Assembly (NCBI RefSeq): GCF_002222615.2
Contig: NZ_CP022412.2
Coordinates: forward strand, 1,860,001-1,924,000
Direction of reading: 5' to 3'
DNA from: Bacteroides caccae
GTDB taxonomy: Bacteria > Bacteroidota > Bacteroidia > Bacteroidales > Bacteroidaceae
Length of the DNA: 64,000 nt
A program made the position numbers and the translations under genes. Shown piece by piece: positions 17,625-26,461 of the stretch. Every line of letters starts with the position of its first letter. Position 1 is the stretch's first letter. The notes under the pieces are model-generated. The model saw nothing but the letters and a program-made list of their open reading frames with translations, did no database searches and was not told where the DNA came from.

Positions 17625-18371
17625 CTACCGGTTCCAGATTTCCCAAGCGGCAAATGCTTGAAGCAGCAGCATTTCCAGGCCGTTTTTGACAACAGCGCCT
17701 TGTGCTTCTCCTTTTTTCATGAAGAGGGTGACGTTCGGATTATATAACAAATCGTAGAGCAAATGGTTTGGAGTCAATAGCTCGTAGGGGATATTCGGGC
17801 AGAAATCTACTTTGGGAAACATACCTACGGGAGTACAGTTGACAATAACTGTATATTCGGCCATAATTTCAGGAGTCAGCTCCTCGTAAGTAAGCATTCC
17901 GTCCGCTTTGTGAGTACGCGAAACGAAAACACTTTCGATTCCCAGGTTTTTGAGTCCGTGGTAGACAGCTTTGGAAGCACCGCCGGTTCCCAGAATTAAC
18001 GCTTTCTTGTGATGAGCCTGTAATAACGGTTGAATGGACTGGGTAAATCCTATGATGTCGGAGTTATAGCCGATCAGTTTAACTTTTCCTTTCTGTTGGC
18101 GGATAATCTTGATTACATTGACAGCACCTATTTTTGCGGTGTCCGGATCAAGCTCGTTCAAGAAGGGGATCACCTGCTCTTTGTAAGGGATAGTGACATT
18201 GAGACCTCGCAAATTGGGGTTCTCCTCGATAACTTCCATAAAATCATTGATTTGAGGAATCTCGAAGTTCACATATTCTGCGTTGATGCCTTCGGATTTG
18301 AACTTCTCGTTAAAGTATCCGATGGAGAATGAATGTCTTAGAGGGTAGCCGATTAAACCATATTTTTCCAT
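17625..18371 (-). CDS. aroE: Shikimate dehydrogenase
   Basis: A 248-residue enzyme reducing 3-dehydroshikimate with NADPH in aromatic amino-acid synthesis. Substrate-binding residues appear in GYPLRHSFSIGYFNEKF and in NVTIPYKEQVIPFL (catalytic lysine). The nucleotide-binding loop is LGTGGASKAVYHGL, followed by NRT-like VSRTHK. It is about 20 residues shorter than E. coli AroE, as usual in Bacteroidetes. It follows the menaquinone methyltransferase gene by 38 bases. Confidence 0.95.
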   Translation of the reverse strand: MEKYGLIGYPLRHSFSIGYFNEKFKSEGINAEYVNFEIPQINDFMEVIEENPNLRGLNVTIPYKEQVIPFLNELDPDTAKIGAVNVIKIIRQQKGKVKLIGYNSDIIGFTQSIQPLLQAHHKKALILGTGGASKAVYHGLKNLGIESVFVSRTHKADGMLTYEELTPEIMAEYTVIVNCTPVGMFPKVDFCPNIPYELLTPNHLLYDLLYNPNVTLFMKKGEAQGAVVKNGLEMLLLQAFAAWEIWNR

Positions 18372-18409
18372 AACACGAAAGAATTAAATTAACCATTCAT
18401 AATAACTCA

Positions 18410-19147
18410 TTATTTTGTCGCGGTGTAAAGCGTGCAGATACCAAATGTCAGCCGCCGGAAGTTTACTTCGCTGAATCCGGCTCGTGAGATGACACCTTTC
18501 ATTATTTCTCCTTGCGGAAAGACTTTGATTGTGTCCGGCAGATAACGGTATGCGTTGTTGTCTTTGGAGAGAAGTTTGCCTAATAACGGAATGACGGCTT
18601 TGGAATAAATGGAAAATAATTGCTTCATCGGGAAACGGTCCGGAGTAGTCAGTTCCAGGATAACGAGATGTCCGCCCGGTTTCAGTACGCGGCACATTTC
18701 GGAGAGCCCTTTGTCGAGATCTTCGAAGTTGCGGATACCGAAGGCAACGGTAATAGCGTCAAAGTCATTATCGGCAAAAGAGAGTGAAGTACAGTCCTCC
18801 CGGGCAAAAGAAATTTTGTCCGAGAGTCCTTCCTTCTTTACTTTTTCACGACCCACGTTCATCATGCCTTCCGAGATGTCCGTGCCGATCAGTTCGGCAG
18901 GTTGCAGTTTGCGGCAGGCAAGGATAGCGAAATCCCCCGTACCGGTAGCCACATCCATCATACGTTGCGGATGGAAAGGACGGAGCCAGGCAATGGCTTT
19001 GCGACGCCAGCTGCGGTCGATACCTAAAGACAAGGTATGATTCAGCTTGTCGTAAGCATGTGCGATATTATCGAACATACGTTCCACCTGCTCGGTCTTT
19101 TTGCCTTCCTCGTTGTAAGGCTTGATATGTTGTTGTGGGTAGTCCAT
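18410..19147 (-). CDS. menG: Demethylmenaquinone methyltransferase (UbiE/MenG family)
   Basis: A 245-residue SAM-dependent methyltransferase. The SAM-binding motif [13 protein letters not shown] and the UbiE-specific stretches [24 protein letters not shown] and [24 protein letters not shown] are present. Bacteroides make menaquinone rather than ubiquinone, so the C-methylation of demethylmenaquinone is the expected reaction. It starts two bases after purC, and aroE follows. Confidence 0.94.
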   Translation of the reverse strand: MDYPQQHIKPYNEEGKKTEQVERMFDNIAHAYDKLNHTLSLGIDRSWRRKAIAWLRPFHPQRMMDVATGTGDFAILACRKLQPAELIGTDISEGMMNVGREKVKKEGLSDKISFAREDCTSLSFADNDFDAITVAFGIRNFEDLDKGLSEMCRVLKPGGHLVILELTTPDRFPMKQLFSIYSKAVIPLLGKLLSKDNNAYRYLPDTIKVFPQGEIMKGVISRAGFSEVNFRRLTFGICTLYTATK

Positions 19148-19149
19148 TC

Positions 19150-20094
19150 TTATTTTGTCAAGAAATCCATTACGTTCTTTTCGATACGTTCAGCGATGTT
19201 GCTGGTATCTTCTTTCACAAATTTCTCGCCGGTGATGTTTTCGAACAATTCGATGTAACGGTCGCTGATGCTTTGTACGATAGCCGGAGTCATTTCCGGT
19301 ACTTTCTGACCGTCTTTACCCTGGAAGCCATTTTCCATTAACCATTCGCGGACGAATTCTTTGGAAAGTTGTTTCTGGGCCTCACCTTTTTCGAAACGCT
19401 CCTGATAACCTTCAGCGTAGAAATAACGGCTGGAGTCCGGAGTATGGATTTCGTCCATAAGGTAGATTGTGCCGTTGTGCTTGCCGAATTCGTATTTAGT
19501 ATCTACAAGGATCAGTCCGCGTTCTGCTGCGATTTCAGTTCCGCGTTTGAAGAGAGCCAGCGTATATTTTTCGAGAATTTCGTATTCTTCGGGAGTAGCC
19601 AGTCCTTGTTTCAGGATTTCTTCTTTAGAGATGTCTTCGTCATGAAGTCCCATTTCTGCTTTCGTCGTCGGGGTAACGATCGGTTCCGGGAATTTTTGGT
19701 TCTCGCGCATTCCGTCCGGTAGTTTCACACCGCAAATTTCGCGTACGCCGCTTTTGTAAGCACGCCATGCGCTACCGCACAGATAACCGCGTACAATCAT
19801 TTCTACCGGAAAACCTTCGCACAATACCCCAACGGTAACCATGGGGTCCGGAGTAGCCAGTTTCCAGTTCGGACAGATGTCAGTAGTGGCATCGAGGAAT
19901 TTAGCTGCAATCTGGTTCAGCATTTGTCCTTTGTAAGGAATACCTTCAGGCAGTACTACGTCAAAAGCCGAAATACGGTCGGTTGCTACCATGACGAGTT
20001 TTTCGCCGTTGATGTTGTACACATCGCGCACTTTTCCGTGGTACACGCTTTTCTGTCCCGGAAAGTTGAAATCTGTTTTTGTTAATGCTTTCAT
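19150..20094 (-). CDS. purC: Phosphoribosylaminoimidazole-succinocarboxamide synthase
   Basis: A 314-residue enzyme joining aspartate to CAIR in purine synthesis. Motifs include [26 protein letters not shown] near the N-terminus and [29 protein letters not shown]. The long form (about 310 residues) is the usual Bacteroidetes and eukaryote-like type. It leads a purC-menG-aroE run with very short gaps. Confidence 0.95.
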   Translation of the reverse strand: MKALTKTDFNFPGQKSVYHGKVRDVYNINGEKLVMVATDRISAFDVVLPEGIPYKGQMLNQIAAKFLDATTDICPNWKLATPDPMVTVGVLCEGFPVEMIVRGYLCGSAWRAYKSGVREICGVKLPDGMRENQKFPEPIVTPTTKAEMGLHDEDISKEEILKQGLATPEEYEILEKYTLALFKRGTEIAAERGLILVDTKYEFGKHNGTIYLMDEIHTPDSSRYFYAEGYQERFEKGEAQKQLSKEFVREWLMENGFQGKDGQKVPEMTPAIVQSISDRYIELFENITGEKFVKEDTSNIAERIEKNVMDFLTK

Positions 20095-20165
20095 TGTTTT
20101 ATCTATAATTACAAATTACAAGTTCCAATTTATAAGTTGCAATAGGCTTCCGGATTTTGAGTCTA

Positions 20166-21182
20166 TCAGTCTTTTGCCAGTTTCACCGGGCGTTCGCCGT
20201 TGATGACGAGTTGCTCGTTTTTCCGTTTCTCCCGTTCGGCTTTCGCTTCCTTGTCGAATCTCTCGTAAGCGTCTACGATGCGTTCCACTAACTTATGGCG
20301 CACAATATCTTTCTTGTTCAGCTCAACGAAACTGATGCCTTTTACCCCTTTCAGGATACGGAGTGCCTGTACCAATCCCGATGTTTGTGAGGCGGGAAGG
20401 TCGATCTGTGTCATATCTCCCGTCACAATCATTTTGGTATTCATCCCCATGCGGGTAAGGAACATTTTGATTTGTTGTGCAGTGGTATTTTGCGCTTCAT
20501 CCAGGATCACGACTGCGTCATTCAGCGTGCGTCCGCGCATAAAGGCTAACGGAGCAATCTGTATAATGTTCAGCTCCATGTATTCCTTTAACTTGGTGGC
20601 GGGTATCATATCCTGCAATGCATCGTACAACGGTTGCAGATACGGGTCTATCTTATCTTTCATGTCACCGGGCAGGAAACCGAGTTTTTCGCCGGCTTCT
20701 ACGGCGGGGCGGCTGAGGATGATTTTCTTGATTTCCTTATTCTTCAGTGCGCGTACGGCAAGGGCAATGGCGGTATATGTCTTTCCCGAACCGGCCGGGC
20801 CGATAGCGAATACCATATCATTCTTGGCGAAGCCTTCCACTAGTTTCAGTTGGTTCTCGCTCCGGGGAATGATCGGCTTTCCGGTGACGCTGAACACAAT
20901 TACGTTTCCGTTCTGTTCTGCTTGCGGGGCATTCCCTTTGATGATGTCGATGATAACTTCTTCTTTTAGTGAATTATATTCGGCGCAGTATTTCTCCAGT
21001 TTGGTGATATTTTCTTCGAAGGCACACATTTCTTCCTCATCGCCCAGCACTTTGATGACATTGCCGCGTGCAACGATACGTAGCTTCGGATATAAAGCTT
21101 TTATTAACTGTATGTTAGCGTTGTTTACGCCATAAAAAATAACCGGATCAATATCCTCAAGGACAATCAGTTTCTCTATCAT
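20166..21182 (-). CDS. PhoH family ATPase
   Basis: A 338-residue protein with an N-terminal small domain (about 1-110) and a PhoH ATPase core: Walker A GPAGSGKTYTAIALA, Walker B DAVVILDEAQNTT, and the helicase-like stretch MIVTGDMTQIDLP. PhoH proteins are linked to RNA metabolism and ribosome quality control. A -7 element (TAAATTTG on the minus strand) lies at 21209-21216. The 71 bases between its stop and purC hold no clear signal. Confidence 0.93.
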   Translation of the reverse strand: MIEKLIVLEDIDPVIFYGVNNANIQLIKALYPKLRIVARGNVIKVLGDEEEMCAFEENITKLEKYCAEYNSLKEEVIIDIIKGNAPQAEQNGNVIVFSVTGKPIIPRSENQLKLVEGFAKNDMVFAIGPAGSGKTYTAIALAVRALKNKEIKKIILSRPAVEAGEKLGFLPGDMKDKIDPYLQPLYDALQDMIPATKLKEYMELNIIQIAPLAFMRGRTLNDAVVILDEAQNTTAQQIKMFLTRMGMNTKMIVTGDMTQIDLPASQTSGLVQALRILKGVKGISFVELNKKDIVRHKLVERIVDAYERFDKEAKAEREKRKNEQLVINGERPVKLAKD

Positions 21183-21208
21183 TCAATTGTATTAAAGAAA
21201 AATTTCTG

Positions 21209-21216
21209 CAAATTTA
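21209..21216 (-). promoter_or_regulatory. -7 element for phoH-like gene
   Basis: Reads TAAATTTG on the minus strand, 27 bases before the start codon. The upstream half was not clearly identified. Confidence 0.4.
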
Positions 21217-21265
21217 ATGAAACGTTTTGGATTCTCTGATTGTTTGGGGATGAATTTTATTGCAA

Positions 21266-22813
21266 TTATTCTACTATCCACTTTTCGATATTTCTTGTTT
21301 CGTTGCTGAAATTGACGCCTATCTTGAATATAGTTCGTTTGTCGGAAGCAAATGCTTGCGCATAATGCTTGTCATTGATTTGTCGGAGGGCCTCTTCGGC
21401 AGTTCCTTCCAGTTTGAATTCCATAATGTAGACGTAGTGATCGGTTTGCAGGACTAGGTCTATTCGTCCCTGTGAAGTATGATACTCGGCTTTTACATAG
21501 AAACCAATTAATTTGAAAACAATAAAAAGTACATTTTGGTAGTGCAGTTCCAGATCGCGTATCAATTCGTAGGGTGTATCGGCAAAGAAACTTTGCAGGC
21601 GACGGAAGAAAGCATTGCAATCACCATGTTCCACTTCATCAACAAACTGACGTATTTGGAAAGGAGATTCGATAACATCTATATTCGTATAGAACGGTAG
21701 CAAATATTTAATAAAACCTTCTTCTACTTCTCTATTGGGGAACCCTAGACGATAAATCCCAAAACGGTTGTCGAATCCTTTGATAGTAAGATAGCCGCTT
21801 TGGTAAATGACCGGAATGGGATTACGGGAAGTCGAATCAATGCTGTTCAGTACGTCGGCATCCGTTTCTTCATGTGTGATATGCTGAAGATTATAATTGG
21901 ATTTCTTCAGTAATTCTACCAGATAGGTTGGAGTGCCGGTTTCGAACCAGTAGCTGCCGAACTTCATCTTGTAAAATGTGTTGAGCAGGCTGAATGGGTT
22001 ATATATTCCTATGGAGTCTTCCACGAAATGGTAGCCGTCATAACATTCTTTCAGTTCGGTGCATACTTCTTCGTAAGTCATTTTCTGTTTATCTGCCAGG
22101 ATATACAAGTCTTCTTCCATGTTATCGTGGATTTCTTTTTCTGTGATGCCGCAGAGTTCCACGTACTGTTCGTCCATAGAAATATCAATCAGGTTATTCA
22201 GGTCGCTGAATATACTAATCTTTCCAAACTTGGTAACGCCTGTCAGGAATCCGAGCTTGATACATCCGTCCTTGCTTTTTAATACACCATAGAAAGGCTT
22301 CAGTGTGTTTCGGAAATATTTCTGTAATTCTTCGTTTCCGATTGCTTGCAGCATGGGTTTGTCATATTCGTCCACAAGGATAACGACACGTTGCCCGGTC
22401 TGTTCGTAAGCACGTTGTATGATACCGGCAAAACGTAGAGAGAAAGAAACTTCCGATGGGCGTGTACCATATAGGCTTTCCCAGTGTTCCAGATTGTCAT
22501 TGAGGATATGATCCAGACTTTCGGGCGTATCGTATTTCTCGATGTTTAAGTCCAGATGTAGTATCGGATGTTTTATCCAATCCTTTTCCAATTGTTCGAT
22601 AGCCAATCCTTCAAAAAGCTCTTTCTTTCCCTGATAATAAGCCTCAAGGGTAGATATCAGCAGGCTTTTTCCAAAGCGACGCGGGCGGCTGAGAAAATAA
22701 TAGCGGCCGGTCTTTACTAATTGATAAATAAGTCTGGTTTTATCTACATAAAGATAACCGTCTTTGCGGAGACTTTCAAAATTCTGTATGCCGATAGGAT
22801 ATAGCTTGCTCAT
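21266..22813 (-). CDS. AAA-ATPase-like protein with C-terminal PD-(D/E)XK nuclease-like domain
   Basis: A 515-residue protein of the large Bacteroides family with an AAA-ATPase-like region followed by a DUF1703-type PD-(D/E)XK domain. The Walker A variant is SRPRRFGKSLLISTLEAYY, Walker B-like is VVILVDEYDKPML, and the nuclease-like core is GRIDLVLQTDHYVYIMEFKL (D, then ExK). No function is established for the family; many copies per genome suggest mobile or defence-related genes. It is a single gene with its own promoter and no transposase beside it. Confidence 0.88.
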   Translation of the reverse strand: MSKLYPIGIQNFESLRKDGYLYVDKTRLIYQLVKTGRYYFLSRPRRFGKSLLISTLEAYYQGKKELFEGLAIEQLEKDWIKHPILHLDLNIEKYDTPESLDHILNDNLEHWESLYGTRPSEVSFSLRFAGIIQRAYEQTGQRVVILVDEYDKPMLQAIGNEELQKYFRNTLKPFYGVLKSKDGCIKLGFLTGVTKFGKISIFSDLNNLIDISMDEQYVELCGITEKEIHDNMEEDLYILADKQKMTYEEVCTELKECYDGYHFVEDSIGIYNPFSLLNTFYKMKFGSYWFETGTPTYLVELLKKSNYNLQHITHEETDADVLNSIDSTSRNPIPVIYQSGYLTIKGFDNRFGIYRLGFPNREVEEGFIKYLLPFYTNIDVIESPFQIRQFVDEVEHGDCNAFFRRLQSFFADTPYELIRDLELHYQNVLFIVFKLIGFYVKAEYHTSQGRIDLVLQTDHYVYIMEFKLEGTAEEALRQINDKHYAQAFASDKRTIFKIGVNFSNETRNIEKWIVE

Positions 22814-22842
22814 AATCTGCTTTTTTTAGCGTTGGATTCGTA

Positions 22843-22873
22843 CAAAGATAGCTGTTTTTCATCATAACGCAAA
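22843..22873 (-). promoter_or_regulatory. Promoter of the AAA/PD-(D/E)XK gene
   Basis: On the minus strand, TTTG (22873-22870), a 19-bp spacer and TATCTTTG (22850-22843): a perfect match to the Bacteroides consensus, about 30 bases before the ATG. Confidence 0.7.
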
Positions 22874-22925
22874 ATTAACCTTGAGGTTTTATACTATTCC
22901 GGGCTAAGGCTTTGAATAATAATAT

Positions 22926-23600
22926 TTACCGGGCAGTAATATGGAAACAACCCTGTTTCAGCTCATACTTGATGTAGCATTTTTCGGCTTGTCGCAAATC
23001 TCTCAGAACCTCGGACAGAACAAGTTTCAGGGTATCGGAGCCGACATCTTGTAAGGGTCTTCCATTCTCGTCCTCCACCTTCTTGAACCGTTTCCAGCTA
23101 ACATCGAAAGTAGCTCCGAAGCAATGCGCCGAGTTGGCGGAAGCGTTCCCGTTTCTGCGACGCAGACGTTTCACGTCGCTTTGGGTACGCAATACGGAAG
23201 TGACAATTACCTGATTGGGATTTAATCCTTTGGCAGCAAGTGAATCGAGAAAATTAGAACCGATAGTGTCGAGTAGCGCACTTGCACGAGGGACGAGGTA
23301 GGGGATGGAATGGGTCAGCGAATCTACCACATAGAACTCATTATCAGTAATATGTGTCAACTTTTCTTTCATGCTTTCCGCTTCTTCCCGGTCCTCCAAC
23401 GGACGGATACCAACAGCTTTTGCTACTTCCAGATGTTTGTCATTCAAATCGGGGAAAGAGCGTTTGTAGCTGACAACGCCACGAATATTGCGTGGTTCGT
23501 TTAGTCTGAGCGACATATCTTTCTTTTTGCAACCGGAAGTAAGCGTAAGCCCTGTAATTAGTAGGAAAATCGGTAAAATACGAAGTTTATGTATGGTCAT
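22926..23600 (-). CDS. DUF5715 lipoprotein, M15-peptidase-like
   Basis: A 224-residue protein with a lipoprotein signal (LTLTSGC, cysteine at residue 24) followed by lysines, which suggests periplasmic retention rather than surface export. The segment SAHCFGATFDV (H159, D166) matches the SxHxxGxAxD zinc pattern of M15/VanY-type D-Ala carboxypeptidases, and H221 near the C-terminus (GCFHITAR) could be the third ligand. It may therefore act on peptidoglycan peptides. The family is annotated only as DUF5715; the peptidase role is inference. Confidence 0.82.
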   Translation of the reverse strand: MTIHKLRILPIFLLITGLTLTSGCKKKDMSLRLNEPRNIRGVVSYKRSFPDLNDKHLEVAKAVGIRPLEDREEAESMKEKLTHITDNEFYVVDSLTHSIPYLVPRASALLDTIGSNFLDSLAAKGLNPNQVIVTSVLRTQSDVKRLRRRNGNASANSAHCFGATFDVSWKRFKKVEDENGRPLQDVGSDTLKLVLSEVLRDLRQAEKCYIKYELKQGCFHITAR

Positions 23601-23617
23601 TTTGTATTTTTTGCTTG

Positions 23618-23650
23618 CAAATATACACTATTTTGTTTTAGTTTACCAAA
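23618..23650 (-). promoter_or_regulatory. Promoter of the DUF5715 gene
   Basis: On the minus strand, TTTG (23650-23647), a 21-bp spacer and TATATTTG (23625-23618), about 18 bases before the ATG. Confidence 0.65.
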
Positions 23651-23688
23651 TGGATTCTATTTGATTTTTTCGTTCCTCTACTATAAAG

Positions 23689-23748
23689 TTGAAAAAGTAT
23701 GAAGGTATCTGCAACTATTCTGTTGCAGATACCTTCATACTTTTTCAA
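23689..23748. terminator. Very long perfect hairpin after the flotillin gene
   Basis: Two 27-base arms (23689-23715 and 23722-23748) are perfect inverted repeats around the 6-base loop TATTCT. Imperfect pairing continues outward to about 23674 and 23764 (CTCTAC / GTAGAG). The arms contain a run of five T, so the structure could end transcription in either direction. It lies between the flotillin stop (23804) and the promoter of the DUF5715 gene. Confidence 0.7.
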
Positions 23749-23803
23749 ACTTATGGTAGAGAAGTTATGGTTGTTTCCTCTCTCTTTTAGTAGAGATTAG
23801 GGA

Positions 23804-25450
23804 TTATTTCTTCTTTTCCTCTTTTTTCTCCTCAGTTTTTTCTTCCGTTTTGTTTTCCGGATGAATAATTCCCTTTACAGTTTCACCGATAGGCAGTTTA
23901 TCCAATACACCGAGACTAGGCGCAACCGTTTTCACTAATGTATTCAGGAAGTTGCTTGTACTCCCGTTTCCTCCGTCGAATACAGTGATGTTTCCTAAGT
24001 TCATGTGTTCGAATGCCTTCACCTGTTCGCCGGCAATTTCCTTCCACTGGTCTACCATCTTGTATTGGATAGCGATAGCCGGATTTGATTCGGCTGCTCT
24101 TACCATTGCTTCGAAACCTTCTGCTTCGGCGAGCAATGACTTTTTCTTACCTTCCGCTTCTGCTTCCAATTTTAACTGGATCGCTCTGGCTTCCGCTTCC
24201 GCCTGTGCCAGAGTCGCTTTTGCGCGGGCCTCTGCTTCGCGGGTAATCTTCTCTGCGATAGCATTCGCCTGCAGGATAGCTTCTTGCCGGGCAATTTCGG
24301 CAGGAACAATTTTTTCTGCTTTCAGTGAAGATTCTACTTTTTTGGCTTTCGCTTCTTCTACTTCTTTCTGAGCAATTTCACGGGCAGCCTGTACGGCAGC
24401 TTCCGATCTGGCAGCAGCTTCACCGGCTTGTTTGTCAGCGTTGGCTTGTGTCACGGCTAGTTCGGAGTTTGAAAGAGCGACTTCCTTTTGTGCTTCATTT
24501 CGCCCGATAGCAGCCTTCTTACCGGCTTCCGCTTGTTTGATTTCCATGTCAGAGTTCAGTTCGGCGATGCGGCTTTCCTTTTCGGTATTTGCCTGTTCGA
24601 TGCGGATGTTTTTCTCCGCTTCGGCTTTGGCAACCTGCGCTTCTTTCTCTGCGTTGGCAATCGCTACTTGGGAAATTCTGTCCTTGTCTGCATTGGCAAC
24701 AGATATCTCCTGCAATTTCTTGGTTTCTGCAATGGCGATATCCTGGTCTTTGCGGGTTTCTGCAACCTTCGTTTCACGTTCCTTGATTTGAGTCGCGATT
24801 TTGATAGCACCGAGTTTTTCCTGTTCTTCGATATTAGCTTGTGCTTCGTTCTGGGCCTTGCTCTCGGCTTCCTTACCCAAGTTCACGATGTAGTTGGCAG
24901 CATCGCGGATATCGCTGATGTTGATATTCATCAGATACAAACCGAATTTGCGGAGTTCCGTGTCGATATTGTCTTTTACTTTAGAAAGGAATTTATCGCG
25001 GTCGGAGTTCAGTTCTTCGATTGTCATGTCGGCTATGACCAGACGCATCTGACCGTAAACGACATCTGTAATCAGATTCTGTTTGTCGTCCATGGTCAAT
25101 CCCAGCATACGTTCGGCGGCGTTTTGCATGACTTCGGCATCGGTGCTGATAGCAACAGTGATTGTAGTCGGAACATCTACACGGATATTTTGTGCGGAAA
25201 GTGCGCCTGTCAGTTTGCAGTCGATCTGCATCGGCTTCATTGACAGAAATTCGTAGCCTTGGATAATCGGCCAGACGAATGCGGCACCACCGTGGTATAA
25301 TTTAGCAGATTTCTTTTCTCCTCCCGTCTTACCATATACAACGAGGACTTCGTCACTCTTACATTTGCGGTAGCGTGAAAGGATACCGATGAAAGTGAGC
25401 AGGATAACCGCTACTAATATAGCGGCCATGATTAGCATTTCTTGTGTCAT
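23804..25450 (-). CDS. Flotillin-like SPFH protein
   Basis: A 548-residue protein with an N-terminal membrane segment (residues 5-24, MAAILVAVILLTFIGIL), an SPFH domain (about 30-210) and a long coiled coil (about 210-470) made of A, E, K and Q repeats such as AEAEKNIRIEQANTEKESR. The tail is rich in lysine and glutamate. Flotillin-like proteins scaffold ordered membrane domains. Pairing with an NfeD-type protein is conserved in bacteria and is seen here: that gene lies 21 bases upstream on the same strand. Confidence 0.93.
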   Translation of the reverse strand: MTQEMLIMAAILVAVILLTFIGILSRYRKCKSDEVLVVYGKTGGEKKSAKLYHGGAAFVWPIIQGYEFLSMKPMQIDCKLTGALSAQNIRVDVPTTITVAISTDAEVMQNAAERMLGLTMDDKQNLITDVVYGQMRLVIADMTIEELNSDRDKFLSKVKDNIDTELRKFGLYLMNINISDIRDAANYIVNLGKEAESKAQNEAQANIEEQEKLGAIKIATQIKERETKVAETRKDQDIAIAETKKLQEISVANADKDRISQVAIANAEKEAQVAKAEAEKNIRIEQANTEKESRIAELNSDMEIKQAEAGKKAAIGRNEAQKEVALSNSELAVTQANADKQAGEAAARSEAAVQAAREIAQKEVEEAKAKKVESSLKAEKIVPAEIARQEAILQANAIAEKITREAEARAKATLAQAEAEARAIQLKLEAEAEGKKKSLLAEAEGFEAMVRAAESNPAIAIQYKMVDQWKEIAGEQVKAFEHMNLGNITVFDGGNGSTSNFLNTLVKTVAPSLGVLDKLPIGETVKGIIHPENKTEEKTEEKKEEKKK

Positions 25451-25471
25451 AAATTTGTGTATTTAGAATAA

Positions 25472-25969
25472 TTATTGAATATACAATGTTCCGTCCTGAT
25501 ATCTGGTGATAACGGTACGGTCTCCGGTTTGATAAGCTTTTCCCGATTCGGAGATGACGTCTACTTCGCGCATTGCTCCGTCACGGTTGGTTTGTACAGT
25601 GTATTTGCTGTCGCTTTGTTTGAAATAGATGGTACATTCACGTCCCACAAGCTGGTCTGTCTGTTCCGTGCGGTTGACTTGTTGCAGTTGGTAGGCTTTC
25701 TTATACAGAAACCAGGCGGCAAAAACAAAGAATAACCCTACCAGAATACCGACAACGTAACTTTGGATTTCCGTGTTTCCCGCCAGATACATATACCAGC
25801 CGAATCCGATTCCGAAGTGGGTAAGTCCTTTAAAGGAAACCACACTGCTGATGTCGGTATCTACGTCTACATCTGCATCCAGATCTCCGAAAAAGATAGA
25901 TAATACGAATTGGATGAGAAAGATTCCCGTTGTGACAAGAGCGATGATGAGAAAAAAGGTATGGCTCAT
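25472..25969 (-). CDS. NfeD-like membrane protein
   Basis: A 165-residue protein with membrane segments near residues 5-27, 45-62 and 68-88, followed by a C-terminal beta-rich domain (about 105-165: LVGRECTIYFKQSDS ... GDRTVITRYQDGTLYI) resembling the OB-fold of NfeD proteins. An acidic patch (DLDADVDVDTD) follows the first helix. It precedes the flotillin gene by 21 bases, the standard NfeD-flotillin arrangement. Confidence 0.82.
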   Translation of the reverse strand: MSHTFFLIIALVTTGIFLIQFVLSIFFGDLDADVDVDTDISSVVSFKGLTHFGIGFGWYMYLAGNTEIQSYVVGILVGLFFVFAAWFLYKKAYQLQQVNRTEQTDQLVGRECTIYFKQSDSKYTVQTNRDGAMREVDVISESGKAYQTGDRTVITRYQDGTLYIQ

Positions 25970-26010
25970 AGTAATTCTGTATTAATATAAAGTCTCTAGT
26001 TATAATACCT

Positions 26011-26041
26011 CAAATATACGGGTTTATGGGAGATAAACAAA
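26011..26041 (-). promoter_or_regulatory. Promoter of the NfeD-flotillin pair
   Basis: On the minus strand, TTTG (26041-26038), a 19-bp spacer and TATATTTG (26018-26011), about 42 bases before the ATG; a perfect consensus match. Confidence 0.7.
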
Positions 26042-26066
26042 GATAATTCATAAAAAAAATCCCCAC

Positions 26067-26103
26067 CCACTCAGCGCTACTTTCACAAGCTGCCTCTGAG
26101 TGG
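26067..26103 (-). terminator. Terminator of the Mfa fimbrial operon
   Basis: A perfect 8-bp stem (CCACTCAG at 26067-26074, CTGAGTGG at 26096-26103). On the minus strand it is followed by GTGGGGATTTTTTTT, a strong U-run. It lies about 80 bases after the stop of the 86-residue protein gene, which places that gene inside the fimbrial unit. Confidence 0.8.
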
Positions 26104-26184
26104 ACTGAGGAACACAAACAAAACAAACAATTTCTGTGTAATTCTTTTATATCTAGTTATGAAGCTTATACTCTTTGACGGCTT

Positions 26185-26445
26185 CTATGCCGTAGGACAG
26201 TCGAGTATAAGCAGTGAGTCTTCACACAGCGTAACGGAGCATTTTTCCAGGACGTTGAGATCGATCTCTATTTTTATTCTACCGCAGACATCTTGCACTT
26301 TGTGTTTAAAGTCTACAAAACCCTTCACGAATTTCTCTATCCGGTTGGCTGAATGTTCGTATGCATACCAGTGCCCGTTTTCTTCAAACAGATACGCTTG
26401 GCGTATATCTGTTGATTCTAGTTGTAGGATGTCTTTCGGTGTCAT
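26185..26445 (-). CDS. Small hypothetical protein at the end of the fimbrial operon
   Basis: An 86-residue protein with no signal peptide or membrane segment, and no recognised family. It is mixed alpha/beta, with AYLFEENGHWYAYEHSANRIEKF near the N-terminus and two cysteines in the C-terminal half (KCSVTLCEDSLL). It starts 16 bases after the stop of the DUF4906-like fimbrial gene and is followed by a strong terminator, so it is very likely co-transcribed with the fimbrial genes. A cytoplasmic location would be unusual for a structural fimbrial component. Confidence 0.6.
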   Translation of the reverse strand: MTPKDILQLESTDIRQAYLFEENGHWYAYEHSANRIEKFVKGFVDFKHKVQDVCGRIKIEIDLNVLEKCSVTLCEDSLLILDCPTA

Positions 26446-26461
26446 AATATGGTGTATTAAA

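Noticed and set aside
24488..25243. A 251-codon open frame antisense to the flotillin gene
   Set aside because: The repetitive A/E/K-rich coiled-coil codons of the flotillin gene leave the opposite frame open; the antisense product is low-complexity F/C-rich.
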